This document shows, in pieces, positions 25,050 through 35,127 of a stretch of 64,000 bases of DNA (within the stretch, counting starts at the first letter, position 1; the number at the start of each line of letters is the position of its first letter). Location: assembly GCF_007670255.1 (NCBI RefSeq), contig NZ_SZVS01000003.1:332295-396294 (forward strand), read 5' to 3'. The notes below the pieces were generated by a model. That model was not told the origin of the DNA and made no database searches. It saw only the letters and a list, made by a program, of their open reading frames with translations. The DNA is from Paenarthrobacter nicotinovorans. Its GTDB lineage: Bacteria > Actinomycetota > Actinomycetes > Actinomycetales > Micrococcaceae. A program made the translations under genes and the position numbers.

Positions 25050-28000
25050 TCAGCAGAGCCGGAGCACCCCGCACACGAGTCCGCCTGACTGCGTCGGGCT
25101 GGGAGACGGACTCGGCGTCGGAGTAGCTGTTGACGTCGTTGTTGCTGCTGCAGTTGCTGTTGGCGTCGCTGTCGCCGTCGGAGTGGCCGCGGTGGAGGGA
25201 GACGTGGCCGCCGCCTGCTGGGCTGGAGCGCTGGTGGAGTACACCACGTCCACGAAGTAGTTCGTGGCGTTCCAGGAGTTCGTCGGCATGACGCCGCCCG
25301 AGCCGTACCGATAGCGGCCGTTATTCGGTCCCGATGCCGTGAACACTCCGCTGGTCCATGTTTGGTTGAAGAACCCCGGAGTGGAGGAGTAATGGCCATT
25401 CGGCGCTCGGTAGGAAACCACGTACGTTTGGCCGACGGACAACGCCACGGGGGTGCCGAGGGTGGCCGTCTGCCAGCCGGTGCTCGTTTCGTTGGTGAAT
25501 GTCACCTGCGCCAGCCGGGTACCTGCGGCATTCCAGAGCGAACCTACGTGCGTACCGGTGTTTCCGGTTCCTTTGTAGAACCGGATCCCAGTGACATTTC
25601 CCGCTTGGGACACGGTGAAGGCAGTCCCCAGCTCGACTGACAGCGAATCGGAGTTGGATGCCACCTGGGGAAGCAGCGAGCCAAAAATGGTCGATTGCTG
25701 GACAGCTGCCGCTGCTGTGGTGAATTGCCAGGTGGTCGGGGGCAGGGTTTGCCCCTGGGGAGTTGCCACGGCCGAAACGTTGACCGTTATCTGCGTGCTG
25801 GCAGGCAGGGCCGCGGCCGGAGTGAACGTGATGGTGCGCGCGTCAGCTGACAATGCCGCCGTTCCTGCCACCGACGAGCCGTTCGCAGTCAACGTGAACG
25901 TTGCGCCCGGATTGATGGCAGTAGAGAACGTAATCGAGGGCTTCACGTCGGTAGGAATGGCTGTGGCTCCCGGAGCGGGCACCTGCGAGGTAACGGTCAG
26001 CGGTGGGACCGCCACCGTGAAGACCAGATCCACCAGGTAGCTGGCAGTCGACGCCGTGTTCGGGAAGTCGCTGCTATAGGAGTAAGCCCCGGAATCGGGT
26101 TGGGTCTTCAAGGGTCCCCGGGTGAAGCCATCGCCGAAGCCTCCAGCAGTGTAGGAATACTTACCGGTGGTGGTCTTGTAGGCGGCTATGTACTCTGTGT
26201 CGGCTTGAATGTTCACCGGCTGGCTGAACGTAGCCGTTTGCCACCCGGTGCTGGATTCGTTGGAGAACGTCACTGTCGCCAGGACCTGGCCGCCCACCGT
26301 GTACAGGTACCCGGTGTGGGTGCCGGTATTGCCGACCGACTTGTAGAAGCGCACGCCCGTCACTTGTCCGGCAGTGTCGCTGGTGAACCTGACGCCCAAG
26401 GTCAACGGCACGCCATCATTGACTTCTTGGGTGGTTGGAGTCACCGAGTCGTCGTACAGCGTGCAGGGGCACGAACCGGGTGTACCCGCGGGCTGGACCG
26501 TGGTGAACTGCCACGTACCGCCGGATGACATCGGTTGTCCGGACGACGCCGTCGCCGTCACCGTGGCTGTGTACGACGTAGCCGCCGCCAGGGCAGCCGC
26601 CGGAGTGAAGGTGACCTTGCGCGTGGTTGTGTCATACGTGGTGGTTCCGGCAACCGCAGCGCCGGCCGCGGTCTTCAGGGTCAGCCCGACGCTCGAGGCA
26701 ACTGCTGCTTCTGAAAGAACCGCACTGACCGTGGTGTTGACCGGGACGCTCGATGCGTTCGGAACGGGGGACTGGCTGCCGACGGTGAACGGAGGAGCGG
26801 AGATCACCACCACTACGTCCACGAGGTAGCTGGCGGTGGACCTTGAGGCAGGGAAGTCTCCACTGTAGGAATAGGCTCCCGCGTCGGAAACTGTCCGCAG
26901 CGGCCCCACGCTCATGCCTGATCCAAAGCCGTTGGTGGTTGCCGAGTACGCCCCTGTAAGCGACTTGTAGCTTGCAATGTACTCAGTATTGGCTGCCATT
27001 TGGACCGGTTGGCTGAACATCGCCGTCTGCCACCCGGAGCTGCTTTCGTTGGCGAATGTTACCGTTGCCAGCTGTTGCCCGCCTGCGGTGTAAAGGGCGC
27101 CAGTGTGTGTCCCCGTATTTCCGGCCGACTTGTAGAAGCGGACACCGGTGACCTGCCCGGCGGAGACACTGGTGAAGCGGACGCCCAAAGTCAGCGGCAC
27201 TCCATCCTGGATTTCCGCGATGCCCGGTGTCACGGTGTCGTCATAGAGGCTGCAGGGGCACGAACCCGGGACCGAAGCCGTGGCCGCGGTAGTGAATGTC
27301 CACGTACCGCCGGACGTTACCTGGCCTCCGGTGCTGTCGGTGCCGGCCAACGTTGCCGTGTAAACAGTGCTGTAGGCCAACTGGGAGGTCGGTGTGAACG
27401 TGGCCTTCCGAGTGGTCGCGTCGTAGCTCGTGGTTCCCGCTACAGGTCCAGCTGAAGACTTAAGGGAAAGCTGGACGCTGGCCGCAGTGACGGGCTTGGA
27501 GAACGAGGCGCTCACCTTGGTGGTCACAGCCACGGACGACGACGACGGGATGGGAGACTGCCCATTAACCGTCAGCGGGGAGGTATCGACGGTGCTGAAG
27601 AGGGCATCGACAAAGTAGTTGCCGCCGTTGAAGCTGGTGGTTGGGAAGCCTTGCGAGGTGTTGTAGACACCCGCAGGTTCGGCTCCGAAACCACCGACAA
27701 CCTTCAGGGGTGGGTCATTGAACCCAAAACTCGCCCATTGGTAGTCCTTCGTAGCGTAGTGTCCCTTGGGCGCCCAGTAGGAGACCGTGTACTTCTGCCC
27801 TGCGGAAACTGCTACCGGCTGGCTGAAGAGCACGCTTTGCCAACCCGAGGCGGTTTCGTTGGCGAAGGTTGCGGTTGCCAGGCGGGTACCAGTCGAGCTC
27901 CACAGGGACCCGATGTGGGTTCCGGTGTTCGCCGTGCTCTTGTAGAAGCGGACCCCGGTGATGAAGCCATTCACCGAGGGAGTGAATCGCAGCCCCATCT

Positions 28001-29960
28001 CGTAGGCGCCGCCGTCCCCGGAATCAATCGTTGAAGGCACCGTTTGACCGAACACGCTGTATGGGCCATTGAGGGTCAGGTTCCTGGTGGCCACCGCTCC
28101 GATATTGGCGCTGTCGTCCACAGCCCGTACCTGAATCGTGGCTGTGTCCAAGCCCTTCTGGATGTAGCTGTAGGTCCAGGTGCCCTTGCCTTGGGCCGGA
28201 TGCCAGGTGGTGCCACCGTCGGTGGAAACTTCGACGCCGGCTACTACGCCGCCGCTGTCCGTTGCCGTTCCAGTGACGGTCACGGACGCCCCATGGGCAA
28301 TGGTTGCGGCATTGGCCGGAGCCGTGATGGAAACGGTGGGGCCGGTCACGTCCGTGCTCGCGCTTGCAGCCACAAGGCCTGATGCCAAGGTTGCCGGTTG
28401 TACGCCCATATCGGCGAACAGGTTGATCTGCGCCTGCCGCATGCGCACGTCGGCCGCGGCGCCGTCGCCGTCGTGTTCCTGGTCCAGACCCCACGTCCAC
28501 TGGACGCTCCCCGCAGAGAAGACCAGGGCGCCGCTTGCCGCCCGGTACAGGGTGACGTGGTGGGTGGTAGTCCCGGGCTTAACGGTGTTCCCGTAATCCT
28601 GAAGGTACTCACTGACGCTGCCCACTGTCGTGGAAAGCTGGATCAGGCCTGACGGCCGGAAACCGTTATCGAGGTCTTCATCGGATTCGTAGCCCACAGT
28701 GTGGGGTGCCAGGGCGGCAGTCGAGCCCGCCGGCAGCGAAGCCAGGGAGGTATTCCGCCACAGCCTCGACTTACCTTCGGCGGCGGAAACAGTCACGGGC
28801 AAGTCAGTGTAGTTGGACATATACGCCGTGCCCGTCAGACCGTTTTCAGGCAGGCCTCCGCCATTGGCCTGGGAGGCGTAGCGCGGGTCCCTCCACGTGC
28901 CGGTCCATTGGCTGGTGGGGTCGATCTTTCCGTTGCTCCAGGTCTCCTTGTAGCAGGTCAAAGTGCGGCCCGCGGCGCCGTCCACGGAGGAGGGCTCGAA
29001 CCGCGTACGCCAGTACATCTCGTTGCCCGAGAGGAACTGCAGGTTGACGCCCGCGTCGCGGGCCGCAGTTACGTTGGCCCTCTGCGGGCCGGACCAGTAT
29101 TCGTCGTGTCCGACGGAAAGAAATACTTTGTGGTTCAGCAGTTCAGCGCCACTTCGGTCGGCATCCAGGCCGCTGATGTAACTGACGTCATAGCCGTTTT
29201 GCTCCAGGAACCTCACCATGGGGTATTCGTTGGCGAAGTAGAAGTCCCTGCCCCCGATGCCTCCACGGGTATTCACCGGGCGGTTGTAGCTGACCTTGTA
29301 GGCCCGTCCGTTGACGGAGCCCTGATAGAAGTCGGCGCCGCCATAGGTGTTGTAGGCCTGCCAGGTCTGATCCGCCGTTTGGAAAACCACTGACGAGCGG
29401 TTGCCGTCATTGCGGACGATGAAGGTGATGTGGCTCTGCCCGCCCGTGTCCGGTCGCGTCAGCAGGGCTATGTACACTCCGGAAACAGCGGTGGCGGGTA
29501 CCTGCCAGGTTGCCGAGACCGCCCACGTGCCGCAGTCGTACAGCTCGGTAGTAACGTCGGTGCGGCAAGCAGGTTGGGTTTGCCGAAGGACTGAAGGAGT
29601 GACGTCGGCGATCTTCCTGGCGCCATTGCCGCCGTACCAGCCAGTGCGGTAGATCGCGATGGTGTAGCTGGGTGCTTTCGTGTCGATCTTGAAGCGGATG
29701 GGCTGCCCGGCGTTGACGCTGATCTCGGTGGAGAAGCCCTGGATGGTGTCATCCCCGGCGCCAAGGATGTCCCACTCCGATGGTGGGCTGCCTGGTTTGG
29801 AGTTCTCACAAGCGACGGCGTTTACTACTGGGTCACAGGGACCCGCCGCCACAGCAGCCGGCGCGGTCAACGGCAGCAATGCCGCCACCATGGCCAACAC
29901 CAAAGGGAACAGTAACCCTTTGAGGGCCCGCTGGGATGGGGTTGCTGAAGGACCGGCCAT
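25050..29960 (-). CDS. Giant secreted multidomain protein: dimethylformamidase-beta-like domain, Ig-like domains, four DUF4082 modules
   Basis: The 1,636-residue protein starts at an ATG with AGGAG 5 nt upstream. Residues 1-39 form a signal peptide. Residues about 50-525 resemble the C-terminal domain of the N,N-dimethylformamidase beta subunit (TGWYGGNGARKI, VGHDEYWS, GNEMYWRTRFE), followed by an Ig-like domain (about 540-632). Four DUF4082 modules (about 636-792, 903-1055, 1167-1318, 1424-1576), marked by GVRFYKS-NTGTH and SGWQ-FSQPV, alternate with three SbsA-type Ig-like domains. Modules 2 and 3 begin with SCPC. A Thr/Pro/Ala-rich tail ends in VCGVLRLC; there is no LPxTG. Similar architectures occur near exopolysaccharide genes, but the role is unknown. 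It could be an adhesin or a glycan-active surface protein. Confidence 0.85.
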   Translation of the reverse strand: MAGPSATPSQRALKGLLFPLVLAMVAALLPLTAPAAVAAGPCDPVVNAVACENSKPGSPPSEWDILGAGDDTIQGFSTEISVNAGQPIRFKIDTKAPSYTIAIYRTGWYGGNGARKIADVTPSVLRQTQPACRTDVTTELYDCGTWAVSATWQVPATAVSGVYIALLTRPDTGGQSHITFIVRNDGNRSSVVFQTADQTWQAYNTYGGADFYQGSVNGRAYKVSYNRPVNTRGGIGGRDFYFANEYPMVRFLEQNGYDVSYISGLDADRSGAELLNHKVFLSVGHDEYWSGPQRANVTAARDAGVNLQFLSGNEMYWRTRFEPSSVDGAAGRTLTCYKETWSNGKIDPTSQWTGTWRDPRYASQANGGGLPENGLTGTAYMSNYTDLPVTVSAAEGKSRLWRNTSLASLPAGSTAALAPHTVGYESDEDLDNGFRPSGLIQLSTTVGSVSEYLQDYGNTVKPGTTTHHVTLYRAASGALVFSAGSVQWTWGLDQEHDGDGAAADVRMRQAQINLFADMGVQPATLASGLVAASASTDVTGPTVSITAPANAATIAHGASVTVTGTATDSGGVVAGVEVSTDGGTTWHPAQGKGTWTYSYIQKGLDTATIQVRAVDDSANIGAVATRNLTLNGPYSVFGQTVPSTIDSGDGGAYEMGLRFTPSVNGFITGVRFYKSTANTGTHIGSLWSSTGTRLATATFANETASGWQSVLFSQPVAVSAGQKYTVSYWAPKGHYATKDYQWASFGFNDPPLKVVGGFGAEPAGVYNTSQGFPTTSFNGGNYFVDALFSTVDTSPLTVNGQSPIPSSSSVAVTTKVSASFSKPVTAASVQLSLKSSAGPVAGTTSYDATTRKATFTPTSQLAYSTVYTATLAGTDSTGGQVTSGGTWTFTTAATASVPGSCPCSLYDDTVTPGIAEIQDGVPLTLGVRFTSVSAGQVTGVRFYKSAGNTGTHTGALYTAGGQQLATVTFANESSSGWQTAMFSQPVQMAANTEYIASYKSLTGAYSATTNGFGSGMSVGPLRTVSDAGAYSYSGDFPASRSTASYLVDVVVVISAPPFTVGSQSPVPNASSVPVNTTVSAVLSEAAVASSVGLTLKTAAGAAVAGTTTYDTTTRKVTFTPAAALAAATSYTATVTATASSGQPMSSGGTWQFTTVQPAGTPGSCPCTLYDDSVTPTTQEVNDGVPLTLGVRFTSDTAGQVTGVRFYKSVGNTGTHTGYLYTVGGQVLATVTFSNESSTGWQTATFSQPVNIQADTEYIAAYKTTTGKYSYTAGGFGDGFTRGPLKTQPDSGAYSYSSDFPNTASTASYLVDLVFTVAVPPLTVTSQVPAPGATAIPTDVKPSITFSTAINPGATFTLTANGSSVAGTAALSADARTITFTPAAALPASTQITVNVSAVATPQGQTLPPTTWQFTTAAAAVQQSTIFGSLLPQVASNSDSLSVELGTAFTVSQAGNVTGIRFYKGTGNTGTHVGSLWNAAGTRLAQVTFTNETSTGWQTATLGTPVALSVGQTYVVSYRAPNGHYSSTPGFFNQTWTSGVFTASGPNNGRYRYGSGGVMPTNSWNATNYFVDVVYSTSAPAQQAAATSPSTAATPTATATPTATAAATTTSTATPTPSPSPSPTQSGGLVCGVLRLC

Positions 29961-30310
29961 GAGAACTCCTGGGGTGGTACGCCAATTGCAATGACGGTGC
30001 TGCGCCTGCGCGCAGTCCCTGCTTGCCGCTCCCCAGCCAGGGTCAAACCAAGATCTTCAGTTATGGAAAACCAGGGTCCTTTTGCGGATCGACGTTCCTC
30101 TTGCGGGACCGGACCCGGCTGCGGACGAACAGAAGTTCAAGCCAAAGCCGGATCACCGGAACGAACCCACCAAAGTAACCCTTGGCAGGAGTGTAGGGGC
30201 GCGGCATGTCCGCCGCAAGGCTTTCCCGCTTCAGATCCGGGGATTTCAGCTGAACAGCAGTAGATTTAGGGGATACCAACACCCGGGCCACCCAGGAGAA
30301 CCGAAGCGCC
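29961..30310. other. 350-bp intergenic region before smc
   Basis: This is the only stretch longer than 300 bases without a confident gene. It contains the ribosome-binding site of the large minus-strand gene (AGGAG at 29966-29970), a possible 48-codon minus-strand ORF (30061-30207), and the leader of smc with AGGAGA at 30294-30299. I found no convincing terminator or RNA element. A TAGATT at 30261-30266 could be a -10 for smc, but no matching -35 was seen. Confidence 0.5.
30061..30207 (-). CDS. Possible small protein, 48 residues
   Basis: This minus-strand ORF encodes a compact peptide with a hydrophobic/aromatic first half (YFGGFVPVIRLWLELLFV) and a strongly basic end (RSRVRSRKRN), as in small single-pass membrane proteins. 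By my count 32 of 48 codons end in G or C, somewhat below the surrounding genes. The ribosome-binding site is weak. It lies 100 nt upstream of the giant secreted-protein gene on the same strand and does not overlap smc. It may be real or chance. Confidence 0.3.
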   Translation of the reverse strand: MPRPYTPAKGYFGGFVPVIRLWLELLFVRSRVRSRKRNVDPQKDPGFP

Positions 30311-33300
30311 TTGCATTTGAAAAGTTTGACCGTCCGCGGATTCAAGTCGTTTGCGTCGGCCACGACGTTCGACTTCGAACCCGGCGTCACCGCTGTTGTC
30401 GGTCCCAACGGTTCCGGCAAATCCAATGTGGTGGATGCGCTGGCGTGGGTCATGGGCGAGCAAGGTGCCAAGACCTTGCGTGGGGGCAAGATGGAAGACG
30501 TCATTTTCGCGGGCACCTCGGGCCGGCCGCCGCTTGGCCGGGCGCAGGTCTCGTTGACTATCGACAACGCCGACAACGCACTTCCCATTGAGTACAGCGA
30601 AGTAACCATCTCCCGGACACTGTTCCGGACCGGGGGATCTGAATACGCCATTAACGGTGCGCCCTGCCGGCTTTTGGACATCCAGGAACTTCTTTCTGAT
30701 TCCGGCCTTGGCAGGGAGATGCACGTCATCGTTGGCCAAGGCCAGCTGGACCGTGTCCTCCACGCGACACCCGAAGACCGCCGCGGATTCATCGAAGAGG
30801 CCGCAGGCATCCTCAAGCACAGGCGGCGCAAGGAAAAGACGGTCCGCAAGCTCGAGGCCATGCAGGCCAACCTCGCACGCCTTGGCGACCTCACTGCAGA
30901 GATCCGGCGGCAACTGACACCCTTGGGCAAGCAGGCCGAGATCGCCCGCCGCGCGCAGACCGTCCAGTTCGACGTCCGAGACGCCCGCGCGCGTCTCCTC
31001 GCTGATGATCTCGTACAACTGACAACCAGCCTGGAAAAGGACGTCGCTGACGAAGCCGCGCTGAAAGAGCGGCGCACGGTGGTCGAAGCCGGGTTGGGGA
31101 TGGGGCGGCGGCGCCAGGCGGAGCTTGAACAGCAAGCTGCCGAGGCAACCCCCCGCCTCAACGCCGCTCGCGACAACTGGTACCAGCTCTCAGCAGGCAG
31201 GGAGCGCCTGCGTTCCCTCGGATCACTGGCTTCAGAACGCAAACGCTTGCTCGGTTCCGCGGAAGCCGCCGTCGAATCGGGCCGCGATCCGGAACACCTG
31301 GAGCGCCAGGCGGCAAAGGTCCGGGAAGAACAAGCGGCCCTGGAACACGACATCCTGGCCAAACAGGCAGCACTTCTGGAAGCCACTGTCGCCAAGGACG
31401 CAGCCGAAGCGCTCGCAGCCGCCGAAGACAAACGCCTCACCGGTATGCTGCGCGCAGCAGCGGACCGCAGGGAGGGCCTTGCCCGGCTTGCCGGCCAGGT
31501 TGCGGCAGCGCGGTCCCGGGCGGAGGCGGCAGAGGCCGAACGCGGCCGGTTGCGGGAGTCCCTTGGTGCCGGTGATGAGCGGCGCCGCCAGGCACAAAGC
31601 GAATTTGCTGCCCTTGAAGCCCAGGTGGCAGGAGCCGAAGATGGCGAAGAAAGCCTGGACGCCGAGTACGAGGACGCCAACGAGGCACTGGACGCCGTCA
31701 TCGCGGAGATCGAAGACCTCAAGGCCGCCGAGCGGGACGCGATTCGGGAACGCGATGCCCTGGCCGCCCGACGCGATGCCCTCCAGTTGGGGCTCAACCG
31801 CAAGGATGGCTCCGGTCACCTGCTGACGGCCGAGGACGTGCTCGGGCCGCTGACTGGCATGGTCACCATAGAGCAAGGCTACGAAACGGCGATCGCCGCA
31901 GCCTTGGGCAGTGCTTCGGATGCCCTGGTGGTGGCCGGCGTGGAGGCCGCCGCGGCGGCAATCACCAGGCTGAAAGAGGACGACGCCGGCCGTGCGGCGC
32001 TGCTTCTGGCCGACACCCTGCCCGGGGATGGCGGGGCGGGCAACGAGCTGGCGGGTACGAACGAACTGCCCGCTGGCTGCCGGTGGGCCGCCGACGTCGT
32101 CAAAATAGCCGACCCTTCAGCCCAGGGTGCGCTGCGGCTCTTGTCCGCTACCGTCGTCGTCGACGACGTAAGGACGGCGGCCCGGGTGGTCCGGGAGCAA
32201 CCGGGGCTGAAAGCTGTCACCATCGAAGGTGACGTGTTCACAGCGGTGACGGTCCTCGGCGGGTCAGCTACCGCGCCCTCCCTGCTGGAGGTCCAGGCAG
32301 CTGTCGACGACGCCGGCGCCCGCCTTCAAGAGGTCACTGCCAGGCTGGAGCGGGGCCGCTTCGCCCTGGCCGGGGCCCAGTCCCGTCGCGCCGAGGCACA
32401 GGACCGTGCCGATGCCGCCTTGGAAAGGCTCCATGAATCCGACGCCCGGCTTGCCGCTGTCGCTGAACGGCTGGGCCATCTGAACTCCGTCCTACGCAGC
32501 GCGGTGGGCGAAAGCGAGCGGCTTGCCGCGTCCATGGCCAAGGCGGAGGCCAACATCGCCGAAGCGCAGCTGGACCTGGAAGTCGCAGCTGAACGCCTTG
32601 CCGCTGCCCAGGAGGTCCCGGATGAGGAACCATCCACCGATCAACGGGATCAACTCGCTGCGGACGCACGGACCGCCCGCACCCTTGAAACAGAAGCCAG
32701 GCTCGCCCTTCGCACGGCCGAAGAGCAACTCGGGGCCATCAGCAATCGTGCAGCTTCCCTGGAACGGGCTGCGGCCACCGAGCGCCGGGCCCGTGAAGAG
32801 GCCGCCCGAAGGGCCCAGCGCCGCAGGGCACAAGCGCAACGTGCTGCCGCCGTGGTTTCGGCCGTGGAGCAGAGTCTTCGCTATCTCGACATTTCCGTGG
32901 ATCTTGCGGCCAAGGAGCGCGACCAGGCCGAGCAGACGCGGGAGCTCCTCGAAAAGGAGCTTGCGGATGTCCGGACCGCCAATGACACCCTTGCCCGGGA
33001 GCTGGCCGAGCTGACTGATTCCGTGCACCGGGATGAAATGGCACGGACCCAGCAGCGGCTGCGGATCGAGGCACTGGAGACCCGGGCCGTGGATGAATTG
33101 GGGCTTTCGGCTGAGCAGCTCATCGCCGACTACGGCCCGGACCAGCCGGTTCCGCTTCCTGCAGGGTCCACCACGGACAAATGGGCAGAACTGCGGGCAC
33201 CGGTGGACGCCAACGGAGAACCCATTGTCGAGGGAATCCCATTCGTCCGCTCAGAGCAGGAAAAACGGCTGAAGAAGGCAGAGCGCGAGCTGGCAGCCCT

Positions 33301-33901
33301 GGGCAAGGTCAATCCGCTGGCACTCGAAGAGTTTGCCGCCCTTGAGGAGCGGCACCAGTTCCTCAGCTCGCAGTTGGAGGACCTCAAGTCGAGCCGGAAA
33401 GACCTGCTGGACATCATCAAAGAAGTCGACAACAGGGTGCAACAGGTCTTCACGGAGGCCTTTGCCGACACCTCCGCCCAATTCGACCACGTATTTGCCC
33501 GGCTTTTTCCCGGTGGGGAGGGCAAACTCGTCCTCACCGATCCTGATGACATGCTGACCACCGGGATTGAAGTGGAGGCCCGTCCTGCCGGAAAGAAAAT
33601 CAAACGCTTGTCGCTTCTTTCCGGCGGTGAGCGCTCCCTGACGGCAGTTGCGCTGCTGGTAGCCATCTTCAAGGCCAGGCCGTCGCCGTTCTACGTCATG
33701 GACGAAGTCGAAGCGGCCTTGGACGACACCAACCTGGGCCGCCTGATCACCATCTTCGAAGAATTGCGGGAGTCCAGCCAGCTCATCGTGATCACCCACC
33801 AAAAGCGGACCATGGAAGTGGCCGATGCACTATACGGTGTCACCATGCGGGGCGACGGTGTGTCCACTGTCATCAGCCAGAGGCTCAGTTCCGGGGCTTA
33901 G
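30311..33901 (+). CDS. smc: Chromosome segregation protein SMC
   Basis: SMC of 1,196 residues compacts and segregates the chromosome with ScpA/ScpB. The N-terminal ABC half has Walker A GPNGSGKSNVVDAL (about residues 33-46) and a Q-loop region. Two long coiled coils (about 170-500 and 670-1010) flank a hinge (about 510-665). The C-terminal half has the signature LLSGGERSL (near 1102) and Walker B FYVMDEVEAALDD (near 1130). The start is TTG at 30311 (MHLKSLTVRGFKSFA), with AGGAGA 11 nt upstream. ftsY follows after 20 nt, the usual pair. Confidence 0.95.
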   Translation: MHLKSLTVRGFKSFASATTFDFEPGVTAVVGPNGSGKSNVVDALAWVMGEQGAKTLRGGKMEDVIFAGTSGRPPLGRAQVSLTIDNADNALPIEYSEVTISRTLFRTGGSEYAINGAPCRLLDIQELLSDSGLGREMHVIVGQGQLDRVLHATPEDRRGFIEEAAGILKHRRRKEKTVRKLEAMQANLARLGDLTAEIRRQLTPLGKQAEIARRAQTVQFDVRDARARLLADDLVQLTTSLEKDVADEAALKERRTVVEAGLGMGRRRQAELEQQAAEATPRLNAARDNWYQLSAGRERLRSLGSLASERKRLLGSAEAAVESGRDPEHLERQAAKVREEQAALEHDILAKQAALLEATVAKDAAEALAAAEDKRLTGMLRAAADRREGLARLAGQVAAARSRAEAAEAERGRLRESLGAGDERRRQAQSEFAALEAQVAGAEDGEESLDAEYEDANEALDAVIAEIEDLKAAERDAIRERDALAARRDALQLGLNRKDGSGHLLTAEDVLGPLTGMVTIEQGYETAIAAALGSASDALVVAGVEAAAAAITRLKEDDAGRAALLLADTLPGDGGAGNELAGTNELPAGCRWAADVVKIADPSAQGALRLLSATVVVDDVRTAARVVREQPGLKAVTIEGDVFTAVTVLGGSATAPSLLEVQAAVDDAGARLQEVTARLERGRFALAGAQSRRAEAQDRADAALERLHESDARLAAVAERLGHLNSVLRSAVGESERLAASMAKAEANIAEAQLDLEVAAERLAAAQEVPDEEPSTDQRDQLAADARTARTLETEARLALRTAEEQLGAISNRAASLERAAATERRAREEAARRAQRRRAQAQRAAAVVSAVEQSLRYLDISVDLAAKERDQAEQTRELLEKELADVRTANDTLARELAELTDSVHRDEMARTQQRLRIEALETRAVDELGLSAEQLIADYGPDQPVPLPAGSTTDKWAELRAPVDANGEPIVEGIPFVRSEQEKRLKKAERELAALGKVNPLALEEFAALEERHQFLSSQLEDLKSSRKDLLDIIKEVDNRVQQVFTEAFADTSAQFDHVFARLFPGGEGKLVLTDPDDMLTTGIEVEARPAGKKIKRLSLLSGGERSLTAVALLVAIFKARPSPFYVMDEVEAALDDTNLGRLITIFEELRESSQLIVITHQKRTMEVADALYGVTMRGDGVSTVISQRLSSGA

Positions 33902-33921
33902 CTTTATGAGAAGGTAGGGGA

Positions 33922-35127
33922 GTGAACGATTTCCTACCCATAATTCTGTCCATTCTCGCTGCGCTCGTAGTGGTCGGCGGACTGGTTCCGGTACTGCTGA
34001 AAGCCCGTAGGTCAGGCTCGAAGTACCCCGGTACGCGCGACGCCAACGATCCCGTGCAGTCCCCTGCAGCAGGCGGCGGAACCCTGGTGGAGGACCGCCC
34101 GGATGCGGTGAAGGCGCCGGCTCCCACTTTTGACGGGACAGTTGACGGAGCCGGGGTTCCGGATGACGCAGCAGGCCTTGAGACCATCGCCATCGACACT
34201 CCCGCGCCGGTGGAAGGGCGGTTGACCCGCCTTCGCGCCCGCTTGGTCAAGTCCAACAACATCCTCGGCAAGGGCCTGTTGGCTTTGCTGTCCGGCGACA
34301 AGATCGACGAGAACGTCTGGGACGAGGTGGAAGAAACCCTCCTCCTCGCCGACCTCGGCACCGAACCCACGATGCAACTTGTCGACGCCTTGCGTGAGCG
34401 CGTCAAAGTGCTGGGCACCCGCAGCCCTGAAGATGTCAGGACCATGCTGCGGGAAGAACTCATCAAGCTGGTTGATCCGGGTATGGACCGTTCACTGAAC
34501 GTCGACCGTAAAGGTGACCGTCCCGCCGTCGTACTGGTTGTCGGTGTCAACGGCGTCGGCAAGACCACCACAGTAGGCAAGCTGGCACGTGTCCTCGTGG
34601 CCGAAGACAAGGATGTGCTGCTGGGTGCGGCAGATACCTTCCGTGCTGCCGCGGCCGAACAGCTGGCTACATGGGGCCAGCGGGTGGGCGTGCCCACGGT
34701 GAAGTCCGACATCGACGGCGCTGATCCCGCCTCGGTTGCCTACGAGGCCGTTAAGGCCGGCATCGACCAGGAAGTCGATGTGGTCATGGTCGATACCGCA
34801 GGCCGCCTGCAGAACAAGACCGGCCTCATGGATGAACTCGGCAAGGTCAAGCGCGTCATCGAGAAGCTTGCCGAGGTGGACGAAGTCCTGTTGGTCCTCG
34901 ATGCCACCACCGGCCAGAACGGCCTCAACCAGGCCCGGGTATTCGCAGAGGTCGTCAACATTTCGGGCATCGTGCTGACCAAGCTGGACGGTACCGCCAA
35001 GGGTGGCATCGTTGTGGCCATCCAGAAGTCACTCGGTGTCCCTGTGAAGCTGGTTGGCCTTGGTGAAGGCCCTGACGACCTCGCTCCGTTTGAGGCCGAG
35101 GGCTTCGTCGACGCACTGCTCAGCTAA
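33922..35127 (+). CDS. ftsY: Signal recognition particle receptor FtsY
   Basis: FtsY of 401 residues is the membrane receptor for Ffh-bound ribosomes. It starts at a GTG (AGGTAGGGGA upstream) with an N-terminal hydrophobic segment (DFLPIILSILAALVVVGGLV) that should anchor it, then an acidic/Pro-rich linker, the NG four-helix domain (about 100-190) and the GTPase core. G1 is VNGVGKTTTVGKLA near 210, DTAGRLQNKTGLMDEL follows near 290, and TKLDGTAKGG near 353. The gene follows smc. Its stop overlaps the stop of the convergent MFS gene by 8 nt. Confidence 0.95.
   Translation: MNDFLPIILSILAALVVVGGLVPVLLKARRSGSKYPGTRDANDPVQSPAAGGGTLVEDRPDAVKAPAPTFDGTVDGAGVPDDAAGLETIAIDTPAPVEGRLTRLRARLVKSNNILGKGLLALLSGDKIDENVWDEVEETLLLADLGTEPTMQLVDALRERVKVLGTRSPEDVRTMLREELIKLVDPGMDRSLNVDRKGDRPAVVLVVGVNGVGKTTTVGKLARVLVAEDKDVLLGAADTFRAAAAEQLATWGQRVGVPTVKSDIDGADPASVAYEAVKAGIDQEVDVVMVDTAGRLQNKTGLMDELGKVKRVIEKLAEVDEVLLVLDATTGQNGLNQARVFAEVVNISGIVLTKLDGTAKGGIVVAIQKSLGVPVKLVGLGEGPDDLAPFEAEGFVDALLS

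Noticed and set aside
25100..25210. Low-complexity repeat at the end of the giant gene as a CRISPR or tandem repeat
   Set aside because: It encodes the Thr/Pro/Ala-rich spacer. There is no regular repeat-spacer structure.
30061..31803. 580-codon minus-strand ORF opposite the 5' part of smc
   Set aside because: The upstream part is Ser/Arg/Ala-rich shadow of smc. Only the last 48 codons, outside smc, are considered possible.
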